Below, piece by piece: positions 37,184 through 46,822 of a stretch of 64,000 bases of DNA (position 1 is its first letter; each line of letters starts with the position of its first letter). This DNA comes from Stenotrophomonas sp. WZN-1 (GTDB taxonomy: Bacteria > Pseudomonadota > Gammaproteobacteria > Xanthomonadales > Xanthomonadaceae): contig NZ_CP021768.1 in the NCBI RefSeq assembly GCF_002192255.1, forward strand, positions 1,878,001 to 1,942,000, given 5' to 3'. The notes beneath the pieces are model-generated. The model saw only the letters and a program-made list of their open reading frames with translations. It did not search any database and was not told the DNA's origin. The position numbers and the translations under genes were made by a program.

Positions 37184-38101
37184 TCAACCAACGCCAGCCT
37201 CAGCCGCATTCCCCACCAGCAATTCAATCATCGCCCGCGCCGCCGCCGACTGACGCCGATGCGGCGCATAGATCACCGAGAACGGCCGCGACCGCCCGCG
37301 CAGCTGCGGCAACACCTCCACCAGCTGCCCCCGCTGCAACCGCTCGCGCACGATGAACTCATAGCTCTGGCAGATGCCGATGCCCTGTTCGGCCAGCGAC
37401 ACCACGCCCAGCACATCGTCGGAGGTCTCGATGGACGAACGCGGCAGCCAGTCCACGTCGCGCCCGCCGTCGCGGAAGATCCACGGGGCCAGCCGCCCGG
37501 TGCGCGGCATCACGAACGGCAGGCACAGGTGCTGCTGCAGATCGTCCAGCGTCTGCGGCGTACCCCGGCGCTGCAGGTAGTCTGGCGCGGCCACCAGCAG
37601 CAGCGGGGCGTCCTCGAGCTTGCGCGCCACCAGCCCGCTGTCCGGCAGCTGGCCCAGGCGGATGGCCAGGTCGAAGCCTTCGGCCACCAGGTCCACGTTG
37701 CGGTTGGTAATGTTCAGTTCCACCTGCACCTGCGGGTACTGCTGCGCAAAGCGCGCCAGCACGGGCGGCAGCCGGTAGTGCCCATAGGTGGTGGGCACGC
37801 TCAGGCGCACGCGGCCGGCCAGCGCGCCGTCCTGGGCCAGTACGTCGCGCTCGGCGTCGTCCAGCAGGCCGAAGGCGGTGCGCACCTGTTCCAGATAGAG
37901 CCGCCCGGCGTCGGTCAGGCCCACGCGGCGGGTGGTCCGCTGCAGCAGCTGTCGGCCCAGCCGCGCTTCCAGGCGGGTGACCGCCCGGCTCAGCACCGAG
38001 GGCGTAGTGGACAGCGCGACCGCGCCGGCCGTGAACGAGCCGTGCTCGACCACCGCCAGGAACACCTCCACATCGCCCAGGTAGTCGAACTTGCGGCTCA
38101 T
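37184..38101 (-). CDS. LysR family transcriptional regulator
   Basis: A 305-residue LysR regulator. The winged helix-turn-helix is at residues 9-68 (VEVFLAVVEHGSFTAGAVAL and SRAVTRLEARLGRQLL) and the periplasmic-binding-like effector domain follows (RVRLSVPTTYGHYRLPPVLARF). The ATG at 38099-38101 fits the family start. It is transcribed divergently from the DJ-1-like gene, 96 bases apart, which it probably controls. Confidence 0.93.
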   Translation of the reverse strand: MSRKFDYLGDVEVFLAVVEHGSFTAGAVALSTTPSVLSRAVTRLEARLGRQLLQRTTRRVGLTDAGRLYLEQVRTAFGLLDDAERDVLAQDGALAGRVRLSVPTTYGHYRLPPVLARFAQQYPQVQVELNITNRNVDLVAEGFDLAIRLGQLPDSGLVARKLEDAPLLLVAAPDYLQRRGTPQTLDDLQQHLCLPFVMPRTGRLAPWIFRDGGRDVDWLPRSSIETSDDVLGVVSLAEQGIGICQSYEFIVRERLQRGQLVEVLPQLRGRSRPFSVIYAPHRRQSAAARAMIELLVGNAAEAGVG

Positions 38102-38143
38102 TTGGCTCTCCGGCGAACAGATGTTTTGCGATGGGGCCAATTT

Positions 38144-38160
38144 ATCGCCGCTGGGGCGAT
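38144..38160. promoter_or_regulatory. Inverted repeat in LysR/DJ-1 divergent promoter
   Basis: atcgcc-gctgg-ggcgat midway between the two divergent genes, a natural place for the LysR operator. Assignment is positional only. Confidence 0.4.
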
Positions 38161-38166
38161 GAATAA

Positions 38167-39037
<871 letters not shown>

Positions 39038-39070
39038 GGCAGGGATACACAGCAGGCTGCCAGCCTTGTG

Positions 39071-39094
39071 GGCCGAGGGGCCCGCTCCTCGGCC
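39071..39094 (+). terminator. Hairpin after the DJ-1-like gene
   Basis: ggccgagg / cctcggcc stem with an 8-base loop, no T-run; a possible weak terminator or repeat. Confidence 0.35.
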
Positions 39095-39132
39095 TGACTA
39101 TGGAAGTGCCAACGTGGTCGGCAGAGAGGGCA

Positions 39133-39708
39133 TCAGCCCTTCGCGAACGCTGCCCCTGACAGATCTTCAATCTGGGAAAGCGCGTGATGCGTCGCGGTCC
39201 AATTGCCGGCGTGCCTGATCGCCACGCCTCCGGCCGCTGTCCAGGCATCACAGTTCGCTTCGAAATCATCGATCAGAACATCGCCCGGCTGGTGCATGAA
39301 AAGAGGCTTATGCCTGCCACCAAGCACAGGCAACACCAGGCAGGTTGCTGACAGGTGTTCGCGAACCCACTGTCGCTTCTGCATGGCAGCGAGCGGATAG
39401 TTCGATTTCGGGCAGGCGGTGAGAATCACCGGATTCAAGTGGTGGATGCTGTGGAAGAACTCCACTGCACCTTGCATCGGCGGAAGGTCGCGGAAGAATG
39501 ACGGGTGGTTGTTGATGTGCTTCCACATTTCATCGTCGGCAAGCACGCGGTGGTCCAGGCCAAACAGGGCGGGGAATGCCGCATCGAAGTCGGCCATTAC
39601 GCCATCAAGATCTACATAGATGGTGCGCCTGGATGCATTCGATCCATCTGTGTGCTGCTTCGCGAGCGGGTCCATCATCGATATCGACTTCACATCATCT
39701 GCGTTCAT
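39133..39708 (-). CDS. 5'(3')-deoxyribonucleotidase-like HAD phosphatase
   Basis: A 191-residue HAD-fold protein. Motif I is IYVDLDGVMADFD (about residues 30-42), the Thr/Ser motif is ILTACPKS near 96 and motif IV is VLIDDFEANCDAW near 143, as in the NT5C/YorS group that dephosphorylates deoxynucleotides. RBS gaggag lies 9 bases before the ATG at 39706-39708. An isolated gene in an otherwise gene-poor stretch; phage origin is possible but not shown. Confidence 0.82.
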   Translation of the reverse strand: MNADDVKSISMMDPLAKQHTDGSNASRRTIYVDLDGVMADFDAAFPALFGLDHRVLADDEMWKHINNHPSFFRDLPPMQGAVEFFHSIHHLNPVILTACPKSNYPLAAMQKRQWVREHLSATCLVLPVLGGRHKPLFMHQPGDVLIDDFEANCDAWTAAGGVAIRHAGNWTATHHALSQIEDLSGAAFAKG

Positions 39709-40441
39709 TACCGCGTTCTCCTCTCAAGAGTGGGCGTTCTTCTTCATCCGTTCCCCGCTAGCGGGGCAAAGTGCTTGGTGATTGCGACAGATATGGCAGC
39801 AATCACGATGCTGCCGGCGTCGGGCCAGGGCGAAAGGGTGATGGCCTGCAACCCCGCCAATGCGGAACGCCAGAGTGCCTTTTGGGTCCATCAGGCGCTG
39901 CTGCAGCGGGACAGTGCGCCGCGCCGTAACAACACAATACGGGCACCACCAGCCAACGGCGACGCCCACCGGCTGATGCCGTAATCGACACGCTTGAAAT
40001 GCGGCTTATATCGTGGCGTTCTTTCTAATGCATGCCGAGTGGCTGCTCTGGCCGTTGGCCAAGAAGGATGGCCCGCACCCACTGGCTCATTTCACTAACC
40101 AAGGAGCAATCTGGCGCGCTGGTGAGTGGATAATCCCCAAGCGTTACGGAAAGGCCGAACGGGGATATACCTGTGGCGCTCGGTCCGGACTCAATCCAGG
40201 GACGTCACAGAAAATGGATGCTCAGGCAGACTCAATATAGCACGCCGACCCGCGCGATCATCATGCCGGAGCGCGTGTGTTCTGTACGCGCCCTTGGCCG
40301 CGGCTGATCAGCGCGAGCGGCCTGAAGCCGCTCGATCTCCAGTCGTTCGATTGGGCATGGCGGGGCTGCCGTGGCACCATGGCGGGCTGGCCTCGTCCTT
40401 CCGGGCGGGGCTGTTTTCCCAGGGAAGCCCACGAACACGAC
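39709..40441. other. Gene-poor stretch
   Basis: About 730 bases without a convincing gene. On the minus strand a GTG-initiated 81-codon frame (39724-39969) ends just before the deoxyribonucleotidase and contains CPYC and CHIC motifs; it has no family resemblance and I leave it unannotated. No strong repeats or RNA structure were seen. Confidence 0.4.
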
Positions 40442-41173
40442 ATGCGAACGTCCTCCTTCATTCTCTCCGCCCTGTGCCTTGGTCTGCTATCCGGCTGTGC
40501 CAGTGGCCCGGAGGAACACGCTTCTAGCCGCGAGATCACCAGTGCGTTCGTGGCCGACGACGGCCAGCTGTACCTGCTACCGCGCTATGACGAGCCGATG
40601 CGTTTCAATGCCGCGCCGTTCCGCGAGTACCGCGCGCTGATGGACAGCCCGCTGCGCGAGGCCGTGGCCTGCGCGCAGATGTACTTCCATGAGGATTGGC
40701 GCGACCCGGCCAACAAGGCCAAGGTGCACGGCAGCTATGCGCTGCTGCTGCGGCCGGAGCAGGTGACGCCGGAACAGGCCGCGCAGTTCAAGCTGGAGCG
40801 GATTGAGGTGCTCCCGCGCGAGGCGAAGTATGTGGATGAGCGGGCGCGCTACTACCTGCCGCAGGATCGCAGCCGCTACGCGCTGGCGTTTGATCGCGCC
40901 TGCAATCTTTCAAGGAAGGGCGGCAGCTATTACAGCGCGCTGTTCGAGGGCGACGGCGAGCGGGTGAAGTTGCCGGATGCCGCTGCGCTGGCGGAGAAGG
41001 GCAAGCTGGCGCAGCCGATCAGTGCGCGGGCGCAGCGGATCCTGCCGGAGAGGGAGGACAAGCCGGGTGTGGGGACGGCGGCCGGCAAGGTGCTGGGCGC
41101 GGCGTTGATTCCCGTGGCGGTTCCGGTGTTTGTGTTGAGCCTGCCGTTCCTGGGGCCGGATCATTGGAAGTGA
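40442..41173 (+). CDS. Predicted lipoprotein of unknown function
   Basis: A 243-residue protein with a lipoprotein signal (LCLGLLSGCASG, Cys19). The mature part includes a charged region and a C-terminal hydrophobic stretch (GAALIPVAVPVFVLSLPFLG), unusual for a soluble lipoprotein. The ATG at 40442 is preferred; the frame is open upstream to 40277 but the signal peptide fixes the start. I do not recognise the family. Confidence 0.75.
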   Translation: MRTSSFILSALCLGLLSGCASGPEEHASSREITSAFVADDGQLYLLPRYDEPMRFNAAPFREYRALMDSPLREAVACAQMYFHEDWRDPANKAKVHGSYALLLRPEQVTPEQAAQFKLERIEVLPREAKYVDERARYYLPQDRSRYALAFDRACNLSRKGGSYYSALFEGDGERVKLPDAAALAEKGKLAQPISARAQRILPEREDKPGVGTAAGKVLGAALIPVAVPVFVLSLPFLGPDHWK

Positions 41174-41190
41174 TGGGGCGTTGAGAGAGA

Positions 41191-41215
41191 GCATCCGCGC
41201 GTGACGTGGATCTAC
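41191..41215. repeat. SMAG-like palindrome
   Basis: gcatccgcgcgtgacgtgga plus tctac; a degenerate hairpin with the CTAC tag, closely related to the copy at 45091-45115. It lies between convergent genes. Confidence 0.6.
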
Positions 41216-41242
41216 CCCTGGTCAGCTGTCAGGTGGAGGCGC

Positions 41243-43126
41243 TTAGGCCTCCACTTCAACCGCCTGTTCGACGGCTGCCTGTCGCTGCAGTCGGGCTGCG
41301 AAATAGGCGGCAACTTGCGGATCGGTCGCGTAGACGTAGCAGCCCTTCATCCCTCGTGTCATCAAGGTGCGGTAGGTGTTCTTGATGATGGTGTCCGCAA
41401 GCTCGGCGGCATGGGCGGGATGGGACTTTGAGAGCTTCACGTACCCCAACATGGTCTTGTCGTGCCGAGCGCGCGCGCGTGGCACTGTCTTGAGGGCGCC
41501 GTTTTCCATAACGAGGTCCGGTCCGATGATTACCCCGATGTAGTCGACTTCCAGCCCCTGGCTGGTGTGGATGCAACCCACCTGGTCAATCGAGTCTGGG
41601 GAGACGATCCAAGGGATTTCAGCGTCGTTGAGGTTCCATTGCCGCTGATAGCTGCCGATGACAATATCCATCTCCTCATCGTTCTTCTTGCTTTTCCACG
41701 GCCAACAGTAGCCGGCTACGACGCGTGCACGGTTGGCGGTGTTCTTTGCTTCGATGGCGGCATGAAGCGCGGATGGGTCGTTGAAAATCTGGAAGTCGTA
41801 ACTGATCTCGTCCAGCGTGGTGTTTGCGGTTGGGCGGATTTGAAGCACGTCATCCAGCCATGCCAGATAGCCGTCCGAGCCTGCACAGCGGAACTGCGAA
41901 GACAGCGCGTATTCCTCTACGGTGGCACCGCGGGCGACCGCAAATTCCCGAATGGCTTCCTTGGTGCCAATATCCTTGAGCGTGACCCGTTGGTCTTCAT
42001 CAATGAAGAACACACTGCACCGGGCGGCATTGATCAGCTCCATGATCTGGTTCTTGCCCTCGTTTCCGTAGAATCCGCCTTGCTCGGTAAGCCGGTGCGC
42101 TTCATCGACGATCAGAGCGTCAAAGTCGTTCTGAGGGGAATCGATGAACTGGCCGGAGCCGTCAAAAAGCTGGTGCAGATGTGCGTTGTCTTTTGATTTT
42201 CCGAGCGAGCGACTGTAGACCGCGCGTGGTGCGGCATTCTTCGAGACGTACCTGACGTTCAGGCCATTACGCAGCGTGGCAAGAAGATTCACGGCGACGA
42301 CTGACTTGCCTGTGCCCGGACCCCCCTCAACGATGATGACACGAGGTTTTCCGTCAGCATGTGCTTGCGTGCATGCTGCCTTGGCGGCTTCGAACACGTG
42401 TTTCTGCTCGTCAAGCAAGGTAAAAGCGCTGTTTCCCGATAGCAGCCGATACACTTCGTCGGCGAGCACCTTGGAGGGACGGATGCGGCCGCTGTCCAGT
42501 TCGGCCAACACCGGGAGGCCATTGCCCTTGCTTGTGTATCGACTGATGAAGCTACGCAGCCTCTCAAGTTCAGGCGTGCCCTTGAGGAAGAGTGGGGCGC
42601 GCTGGATGTAGGGCTGATAGTGCGGTGAGTTGATGACGCCATCTGGCTCGTACTCGTGCAAGTAGGCGCAAGGGTGGAGTTGGAGCCGTCCTTCATGGAC
42701 GGCCTCGTTGAAGCCTTCCAGGAACGCTGCATAGGACCAGGCCTGATAGCTTGGATGGACGCGCAAGTTCCCGGCGTGCAACTCGATCATGGCGTCGCGA
42801 CTGGACGGTTTGACGGCTGACCACTGCTTGAGTTCTACGATGATGACGTGTGGCGAACCATCTTCGGCATGCCCGGTCAGGACAACATCGATGCGCTTTC
42901 GCGATTGCGGAAGAATGAACTCCACTGCTACGCCGATGTCACCGGGGATGGAAGGGTCGTTCAGCGCACGCGCGACGTATCCCAGTGAGGCGCGCCAGGA
43001 TTTGACTTCGGAATCGCTGACCTTGGTGTTGGTCGCTGCCTTGTAGCTGGCGAGGATGACCTGGTCGATCTCCTGATCGTTGCACTGACGAAGGAAGGTG
43101 CCCTTGTCTGCCTGATAGACGATCAT
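41243..43126 (-). CDS. PD-(D/E)XK nuclease-like plus DUF2075 helicase-like ATPase
   Basis: A 627-residue two-part protein. The N-terminal region (about 60-130) has a PD-(D/E)XK pattern: E69, D80 in RKRIDVVLTG and E98-L-K100 in VIIVELKQW. The C-terminal DUF2075 domain (SF1 helicase-like, related to the Schlafen group) has Walker A GGPGTGKS at 268-275, Walker B ALIVDEAHRL, the SSQFRCAGSD motif and HTSQGLEVDYIGVIIG. It overlaps the MazG-like gene by 4 bases. A nucleic-acid-processing, probably anti-phage, role is inferred. Confidence 0.85.
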   Translation of the reverse strand: MIVYQADKGTFLRQCNDQEIDQVILASYKAATNTKVSDSEVKSWRASLGYVARALNDPSIPGDIGVAVEFILPQSRKRIDVVLTGHAEDGSPHVIIVELKQWSAVKPSSRDAMIELHAGNLRVHPSYQAWSYAAFLEGFNEAVHEGRLQLHPCAYLHEYEPDGVINSPHYQPYIQRAPLFLKGTPELERLRSFISRYTSKGNGLPVLAELDSGRIRPSKVLADEVYRLLSGNSAFTLLDEQKHVFEAAKAACTQAHADGKPRVIIVEGGPGTGKSVVAVNLLATLRNGLNVRYVSKNAAPRAVYSRSLGKSKDNAHLHQLFDGSGQFIDSPQNDFDALIVDEAHRLTEQGGFYGNEGKNQIMELINAARCSVFFIDEDQRVTLKDIGTKEAIREFAVARGATVEEYALSSQFRCAGSDGYLAWLDDVLQIRPTANTTLDEISYDFQIFNDPSALHAAIEAKNTANRARVVAGYCWPWKSKKNDEEMDIVIGSYQRQWNLNDAEIPWIVSPDSIDQVGCIHTSQGLEVDYIGVIIGPDLVMENGALKTVPRARARHDKTMLGYVKLSKSHPAHAAELADTIIKNTYRTLMTRGMKGCYVYATDPQVAAYFAARLQRQAAVEQAVEVEA

Positions 43127-43497
43127 GGCTGCACCAGCTTGTTGTACTTGGTGCTGACGCCACGCGAGAGGTCGACCGGGTATTTGGCGGCATTCATGGC
43201 CAGCTTGCTGCTGACGGCTTCATTCAGGTCGATGCCGAGCACGTCCGACAGCCGGATGAGGTACAGGGCTACATCGGCGATCTCATCGCGCACCGCCTTG
43301 GCGGTGGCTTCAGAGGAAGCTGCCTTGAAGGAGTCGGCCTCCGTCATCCACTGGAATATTTCGTTCAGCTCTCCAACTTCACCAGAGAGGGCCATGACAA
43401 GGTTCTTGGGGGAGTGGAACTGCGCCCAATCACGGGCTTCGGCAAATTCCTTGAGCGCTTGGGCAGCGCCCTGAACCTCGACAAGAGGGTGTTCCAT
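43123..43497 (-). CDS. MazG-like nucleotide pyrophosphohydrolase
   Basis: A 124-residue all-alpha NTP pyrophosphatase of the MazG/DCTPP1 (RS21-C6) type, which cleaves (d)NTPs to (d)NMPs. The metal-binding E-x2-E and E-x2-D pairs are E40-VG-E43 in ALSGEVGELNEIFQWM and E72-IA-D75 in RDEIADVALYLIRLSD. It is the first gene of a two-gene operon with the nuclease-helicase, with ATGA overlap, suggesting the two act together. Confidence 0.9.
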   Translation of the reverse strand: MEHPLVEVQGAAQALKEFAEARDWAQFHSPKNLVMALSGEVGELNEIFQWMTEADSFKAASSEATAKAVRDEIADVALYLIRLSDVLGIDLNEAVSSKLAMNAAKYPVDLSRGVSTKYNKLVQP

Positions 43498-43586
43498 GGC
43501 ATGGCCTTATGCGACACGATTTGGCCAATTCTACCCATCCCGACGGGGCGTAAGCGACATTTCGCTCTTGATATCCAGGCAAGCAG

Positions 43587-43610
43587 CAAGGGCGCCGATG
43601 GGCGCCCTTG
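43587..43610. terminator. Hairpin upstream of the MazG-like gene
   Basis: Perfect stem caagggcgcc / ggcgcccttg with loop gatg, no T-run on either side. It lies between the ends of oppositely placed units and could stop transcripts from the peptidase-side or be a repeat. Confidence 0.4.
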
Positions 43611-43648
43611 TGGGTGGTGCGATCAGGCGACGGTTGGCCGCCGAGGTG

Positions 43649-45028
43649 TCAACCTTGACACCTCTGCCTACCGCCAGCCACGCAGCTGGCCCGCCAATGC
43701 TCCCAAGCCTTGGTATCGATGCCAGCCTTCAGCGCGATGGTCTGCAACTCTGCCCAGCTCCTCGGTGAAGGCGCGGCCAGCAGTCCGCGCATGAAGGCCT
43801 GCATTTTCGCTTCGCCAACCTGCTTCTCCAGCGAGAGCAGCAGCAAAGGGGCATAGACGTAGCGATACATCTCGCCCAGATCCGAGCTGCCGTCGATGGC
43901 ATCGAATGCGGGCAGCGGCTTCTCCTGCGTGTCGATGGCCGATTGCAGTCGCGCGATATAGCGATCCGCCGCGGCATCGCCACTGATCTCACGCAGCGCC
44001 TTGATCGACAGGAACTCGGCGCTGGATTCCAGCAGCACCCAGAAGTAGGGACCCTGCGGACGGTTCAGCGTACCGAAGTAGTAGTGGCCCATTTCGTGCG
44101 CGATGTACTGCACGCGTCGCTCGGCGTTCTCGCCACCGGCCAGCAGCGAATCCGCGACGTTTCCGACGCTGCCGCTCATGGCGATGGTCGGCCAGGTGGC
44201 AAAGCCCCATTCGCTGCCCTCGCGGTCGCGCTCGATCTGGTTGAGCGTGACCATGCGCAGGAAGGTGGGGCGGTCGGCCAGTGGCACGCCCATGTAGCGG
44301 CTGTGCACGTCGGCTATCTTCTGCACCGTGCTGGACAGTGCCTCGACCTTGGCCGGGGGCAGGCTCTCATTGAGGATCGTGACCTGCGCGGTGCGGGTGA
44401 TCGGGCCGCTGCCGCCGAACAGCAGGATCGGCCGCGCGTTGTCGCTGCGGAATCGCCCCTGCGCGCCTTCGATGGCTGGGCTGCCGTTGAGATACAGGAA
44501 GCGGCAGCCGCTGCAGTCCACCTGCAGGTCGTAGCGGCTTTCGCTGCTGCGCACGCGGGCCTTGGGATCAAACGCCTGCGGCAGCCATGCGGACTGTTCG
44601 GTGAAGCGAGCACTGTCGCCGTTGAAGGCCATCAAGCCCTTGAAGTCCGTCGGGGCGTCGTGCTTCGGGTACAGCGGGAACGCGCCCACGTACTGCACGC
44701 AGAGCGTGGCAGCGGGCTCAGCCAGGGTGTAGATGCGTGCCTCGCCGTCCACGCCCGGGTCGTACCAGCCATCGAACCCTACCGGCTTGCCGTCACCGTC
44801 GGTGACCCGCGCGACGTTCAGGCCGGCGTTGAGCACGAATGAGCCCTCTGATGCGTCTGGGAGGTTGGACACGCAGACATCGCCCTCGACACGGCCGCTG
44901 GCAATATCAAGCCGCACGCTGCCGGTGGTGAGTGGCGTCGCGTCCTGAGCAGGCGGCGCGGCCTGGCTGATGGCAGGGGCGAGCAGTGCGGCAACTACGG
45001 TGGGCAGCAGGGCCTTGCAGGGGTTCAT
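43649..45028 (-). CDS. Exported M1-like zinc metallopeptidase
   Basis: A 459-residue secreted protein. A signal peptide covers about residues 1-24 (ends AISQA). The zinc site is HEMGH followed after 18 residues by Glu (ESSAEFLS), the HExxH-x18-E spacing of gluzincins such as M1 aminopeptidases; the GAMEN-type exopeptidase motif is not seen, so activity as a true aminopeptidase is uncertain. The ATG at 45026-45028 (MNPCKALLP) was chosen to give a clean signal. A palindrome (aggtgtcaa-cc-ttgacacct) overlaps the stop. Confidence 0.82.
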   Translation of the reverse strand: MNPCKALLPTVVAALLAPAISQAAPPAQDATPLTTGSVRLDIASGRVEGDVCVSNLPDASEGSFVLNAGLNVARVTDGDGKPVGFDGWYDPGVDGEARIYTLAEPAATLCVQYVGAFPLYPKHDAPTDFKGLMAFNGDSARFTEQSAWLPQAFDPKARVRSSESRYDLQVDCSGCRFLYLNGSPAIEGAQGRFRSDNARPILLFGGSGPITRTAQVTILNESLPPAKVEALSSTVQKIADVHSRYMGVPLADRPTFLRMVTLNQIERDREGSEWGFATWPTIAMSGSVGNVADSLLAGGENAERRVQYIAHEMGHYYFGTLNRPQGPYFWVLLESSAEFLSIKALREISGDAAADRYIARLQSAIDTQEKPLPAFDAIDGSSDLGEMYRYVYAPLLLLSLEKQVGEAKMQAFMRGLLAAPSPRSWAELQTIALKAGIDTKAWEHWRASCVAGGRQRCQG

Positions 45029-45090
45029 CGGGCCATCCATGGGTGGATTGGGGTGAATATAGGGGGAATGTGGATTTTTGCCGAGGGGAA

Positions 45091-45115
45091 GCATCCACGC
45101 ATGGCGTGGATCTAC
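45091..45115. repeat. SMAG-like palindrome
   Basis: atccacgc-atg-gcgtggat followed by ctac, between the divergent peptidase and dehydrogenase genes. Confidence 0.75.
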
Positions 45116-45180
45116 TGATCCAAGCGTGTGGTGGATCCAGAGGGCTACACTGCCTTCCTACGCCCCTTGGAAGCTCACCC

Positions 45181-45963
45181 ATGTTCTCTGGAAAGGTTGC
45201 GGTGGTCACCGGCTCCACCAGCGGTATCGGTCTTGGCATTGCCACGGCGCTGGCGAGGCAGGGTGCCGACATCGTGCTGAATGGATTTGGTGATGCGGCG
45301 GAGATTGAACGCCTCCGTTCCCGGTTGGAAACCGAGTTCGGTGTTCGCGTGGCGCATGACGGTGCCGACCTGTCCCGTGGCGAGGCGGTGCGCGGACTGA
45401 TCGATCGCGCCGTCGCGACGATGGGCCGCATCGACATCCTGGTGAACAATGCCGGCATCCAGCACACCGCGTCGATCGAGGAGTTTCCGGTCGAGAAGTG
45501 GGATGCGATCCTGGCGCTGAATCTCTCGGCGGTGTTTCATGCCACGGCGGCGGCCTTGCCCCACATGAAGCAGCAGGGCGCCGGCCGCGTCATCAACATT
45601 GCGTCGGTACACGGGCTGGTCGGCTCGGTGAACAAATCGGCCTATGTGGCGGCCAAGCATGGCGTGGTGGGCTTCACCAAGGTGACCGCGCTGGAGAATG
45701 CGGGCACCGGCATCACCGCCAATGCCATCTGCCCGGGCTGGGTGCGGACGGCGCTGGTCGAGCAACAGATCACTGCGTTGGCGGAGCGCGAAGGCACGGA
45801 TCAAGAGTCCGCCGCGCGCGCGCTGTTGGCCGAGAAGCAGCCTTCGTTGCAGTTCGTGACGCCCGAGCAGCTGGGCGAGGTGGTGGTGTTCCTGGCCTCG
45901 GATGCCGCCGCCCAGATCACCGGCACGGCGTTGCCGGTGGACGGTGGCTGGACCGCCCGCTAG
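45181..45963 (+). CDS. Short-chain dehydrogenase, probable 3-hydroxybutyrate dehydrogenase
   Basis: A 260-residue SDR with the cofactor loop TGSTSGIGLGIA (10-21), NNAG at 89-92 and the catalytic triad Ser142, Tyr155, Lys159. The sequence IQHTASIEEFPVEKWD and the FVTPEQLGEVVVFLAS end are typical of D-3-hydroxybutyrate dehydrogenases, which oxidise 3-hydroxybutyrate to acetoacetate with NAD. It stands alone, so the substrate assignment rests on family resemblance. Confidence 0.88.
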   Translation: MFSGKVAVVTGSTSGIGLGIATALARQGADIVLNGFGDAAEIERLRSRLETEFGVRVAHDGADLSRGEAVRGLIDRAVATMGRIDILVNNAGIQHTASIEEFPVEKWDAILALNLSAVFHATAAALPHMKQQGAGRVINIASVHGLVGSVNKSAYVAAKHGVVGFTKVTALENAGTGITANAICPGWVRTALVEQQITALAEREGTDQESAARALLAEKQPSLQFVTPEQLGEVVVFLASDAAAQITGTALPVDGGWTAR

Positions 45964-46035
45964 CGGACCCGCATCGGCCGCATTGCCGACGCCGCAGCAG
46001 CCAAGGCGCCTGCGGCGTCGTCCCGACGCAGCCGT

Positions 46036-46500
46036 TTACTGCGGTTTCGCAAACACATCCAGCCCCTTGCCGGTCTCCAACAACGACTTCAGGCTCGACA
46101 GCACGATCGGCCAGCCCTGGCGGATGCCGGTATCCATGCCGCTGCCCGGTTCCAGTTCGTCGTGGGTGACGGTCAGGCGCACCATGTCCTGGTAGGGCAC
46201 GATATCGAAGGTGACGCGGCTGTAGGCATCCGGGTTCTCTGCCTGCGAGGCGGCGGCCCAGGTGATGACCAGCCGCGAGGGTGGGGTGCTTTCCACCACT
46301 TCGCCGACCAGTTCAACCGAGCGCGTTTCGTTGGCGCGCACATGCTGCCAGCGCGAGCCGGGTTTCCAGTCCGAAACGTTTTCGTGGCCCCAGTAGCGGC
46401 TGGCGATCTCGGGGCGGGTGATGGCCTCGAACACCTTCTGCGGCGTGGAGGCGATGTAGATCACGTGGATGAAGCGGGTGGACGCTGCGGACATCGTCAT
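46036..46500 (-). CDS. SRPBCC (AHSA1-type) domain protein, distal copy
   Basis: A 154-residue START-like domain protein (MTMSAASTRFIHVIYIAST, then VFEAITRPEIASRYWGHE and DMVRLTVTHDELEPGSGM). Such proteins bind small hydrophobic ligands or act as lyases/aromatases; the substrate is unknown. Its start overlaps the ArsR stop by 4 bases, and a second SRPBCC gene lies upstream, so all three form one unit. Confidence 0.88.
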   Translation of the reverse strand: MTMSAASTRFIHVIYIASTPQKVFEAITRPEIASRYWGHENVSDWKPGSRWQHVRANETRSVELVGEVVESTPPSRLVITWAAASQAENPDAYSRVTFDIVPYQDMVRLTVTHDELEPGSGMDTGIRQGWPIVLSSLKSLLETGKGLDVFAKPQ

Positions 46501-46811
46501 TCTCCTTCCAGTTCTCGTTTCAGGTCATGCAGCAGACTGAGGCGCTGCTGCTCGAACTTGCGTACCCAGCGCTCGTAGACCTCGTGCAGCGGCATCGGGT
46601 TGATGAAGTGCAGCTTCTCGCGTCCACGGCGCACGGTGCTGATGAGGTTGGCGTCTTCCAGCAGGCCGAGGTGCTGAGTGACCGATTGCCGGGCCATCTC
46701 CAGGTGCTCGCACAGCTGGCCGAGCGTCTGCCCGTTGTCTTCGCAGAGCAGATCCAGCAGGGTCCTGCGGGTGGGATCGGCCAGGGCTTTGAAGACCTTG
46801 TCTGGATCCAT
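46497..46811 (-). CDS. ArsR-type winged-helix regulator
   Basis: A 104-residue ArsR-family repressor (MDPDKVFKALADPTRRTLLD, recognition helix QLCEHLEMARQSVTQHLGLL). It has only one Cys and no metal site pattern, which fits the non-metal ArsR regulators that travel with SRPBCC genes. The ATG at 46809-46811 was chosen over the longer frame on family length. It lies 11 bases after the upstream SRPBCC gene. Confidence 0.9.
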   Translation of the reverse strand: MDPDKVFKALADPTRRTLLDLLCEDNGQTLGQLCEHLEMARQSVTQHLGLLEDANLISTVRRGREKLHFINPMPLHEVYERWVRKFEQQRLSLLHDLKRELEGE

Positions 46812-46822
46812 GCGCGGCGTCT

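Noticed and set aside
39724..39969. 81-codon frame with two CxxC motifs upstream of the deoxyribonucleotidase
   Set aside because: Starts with GTG without a ribosome site, has no family likeness and lies antisense to similar open frames.
43944..44842. Plus-strand frame opposite the M1-like peptidase
   Set aside because: Antisense shadow; the HExxH-x18-E gene on the other strand is clearly the real one.
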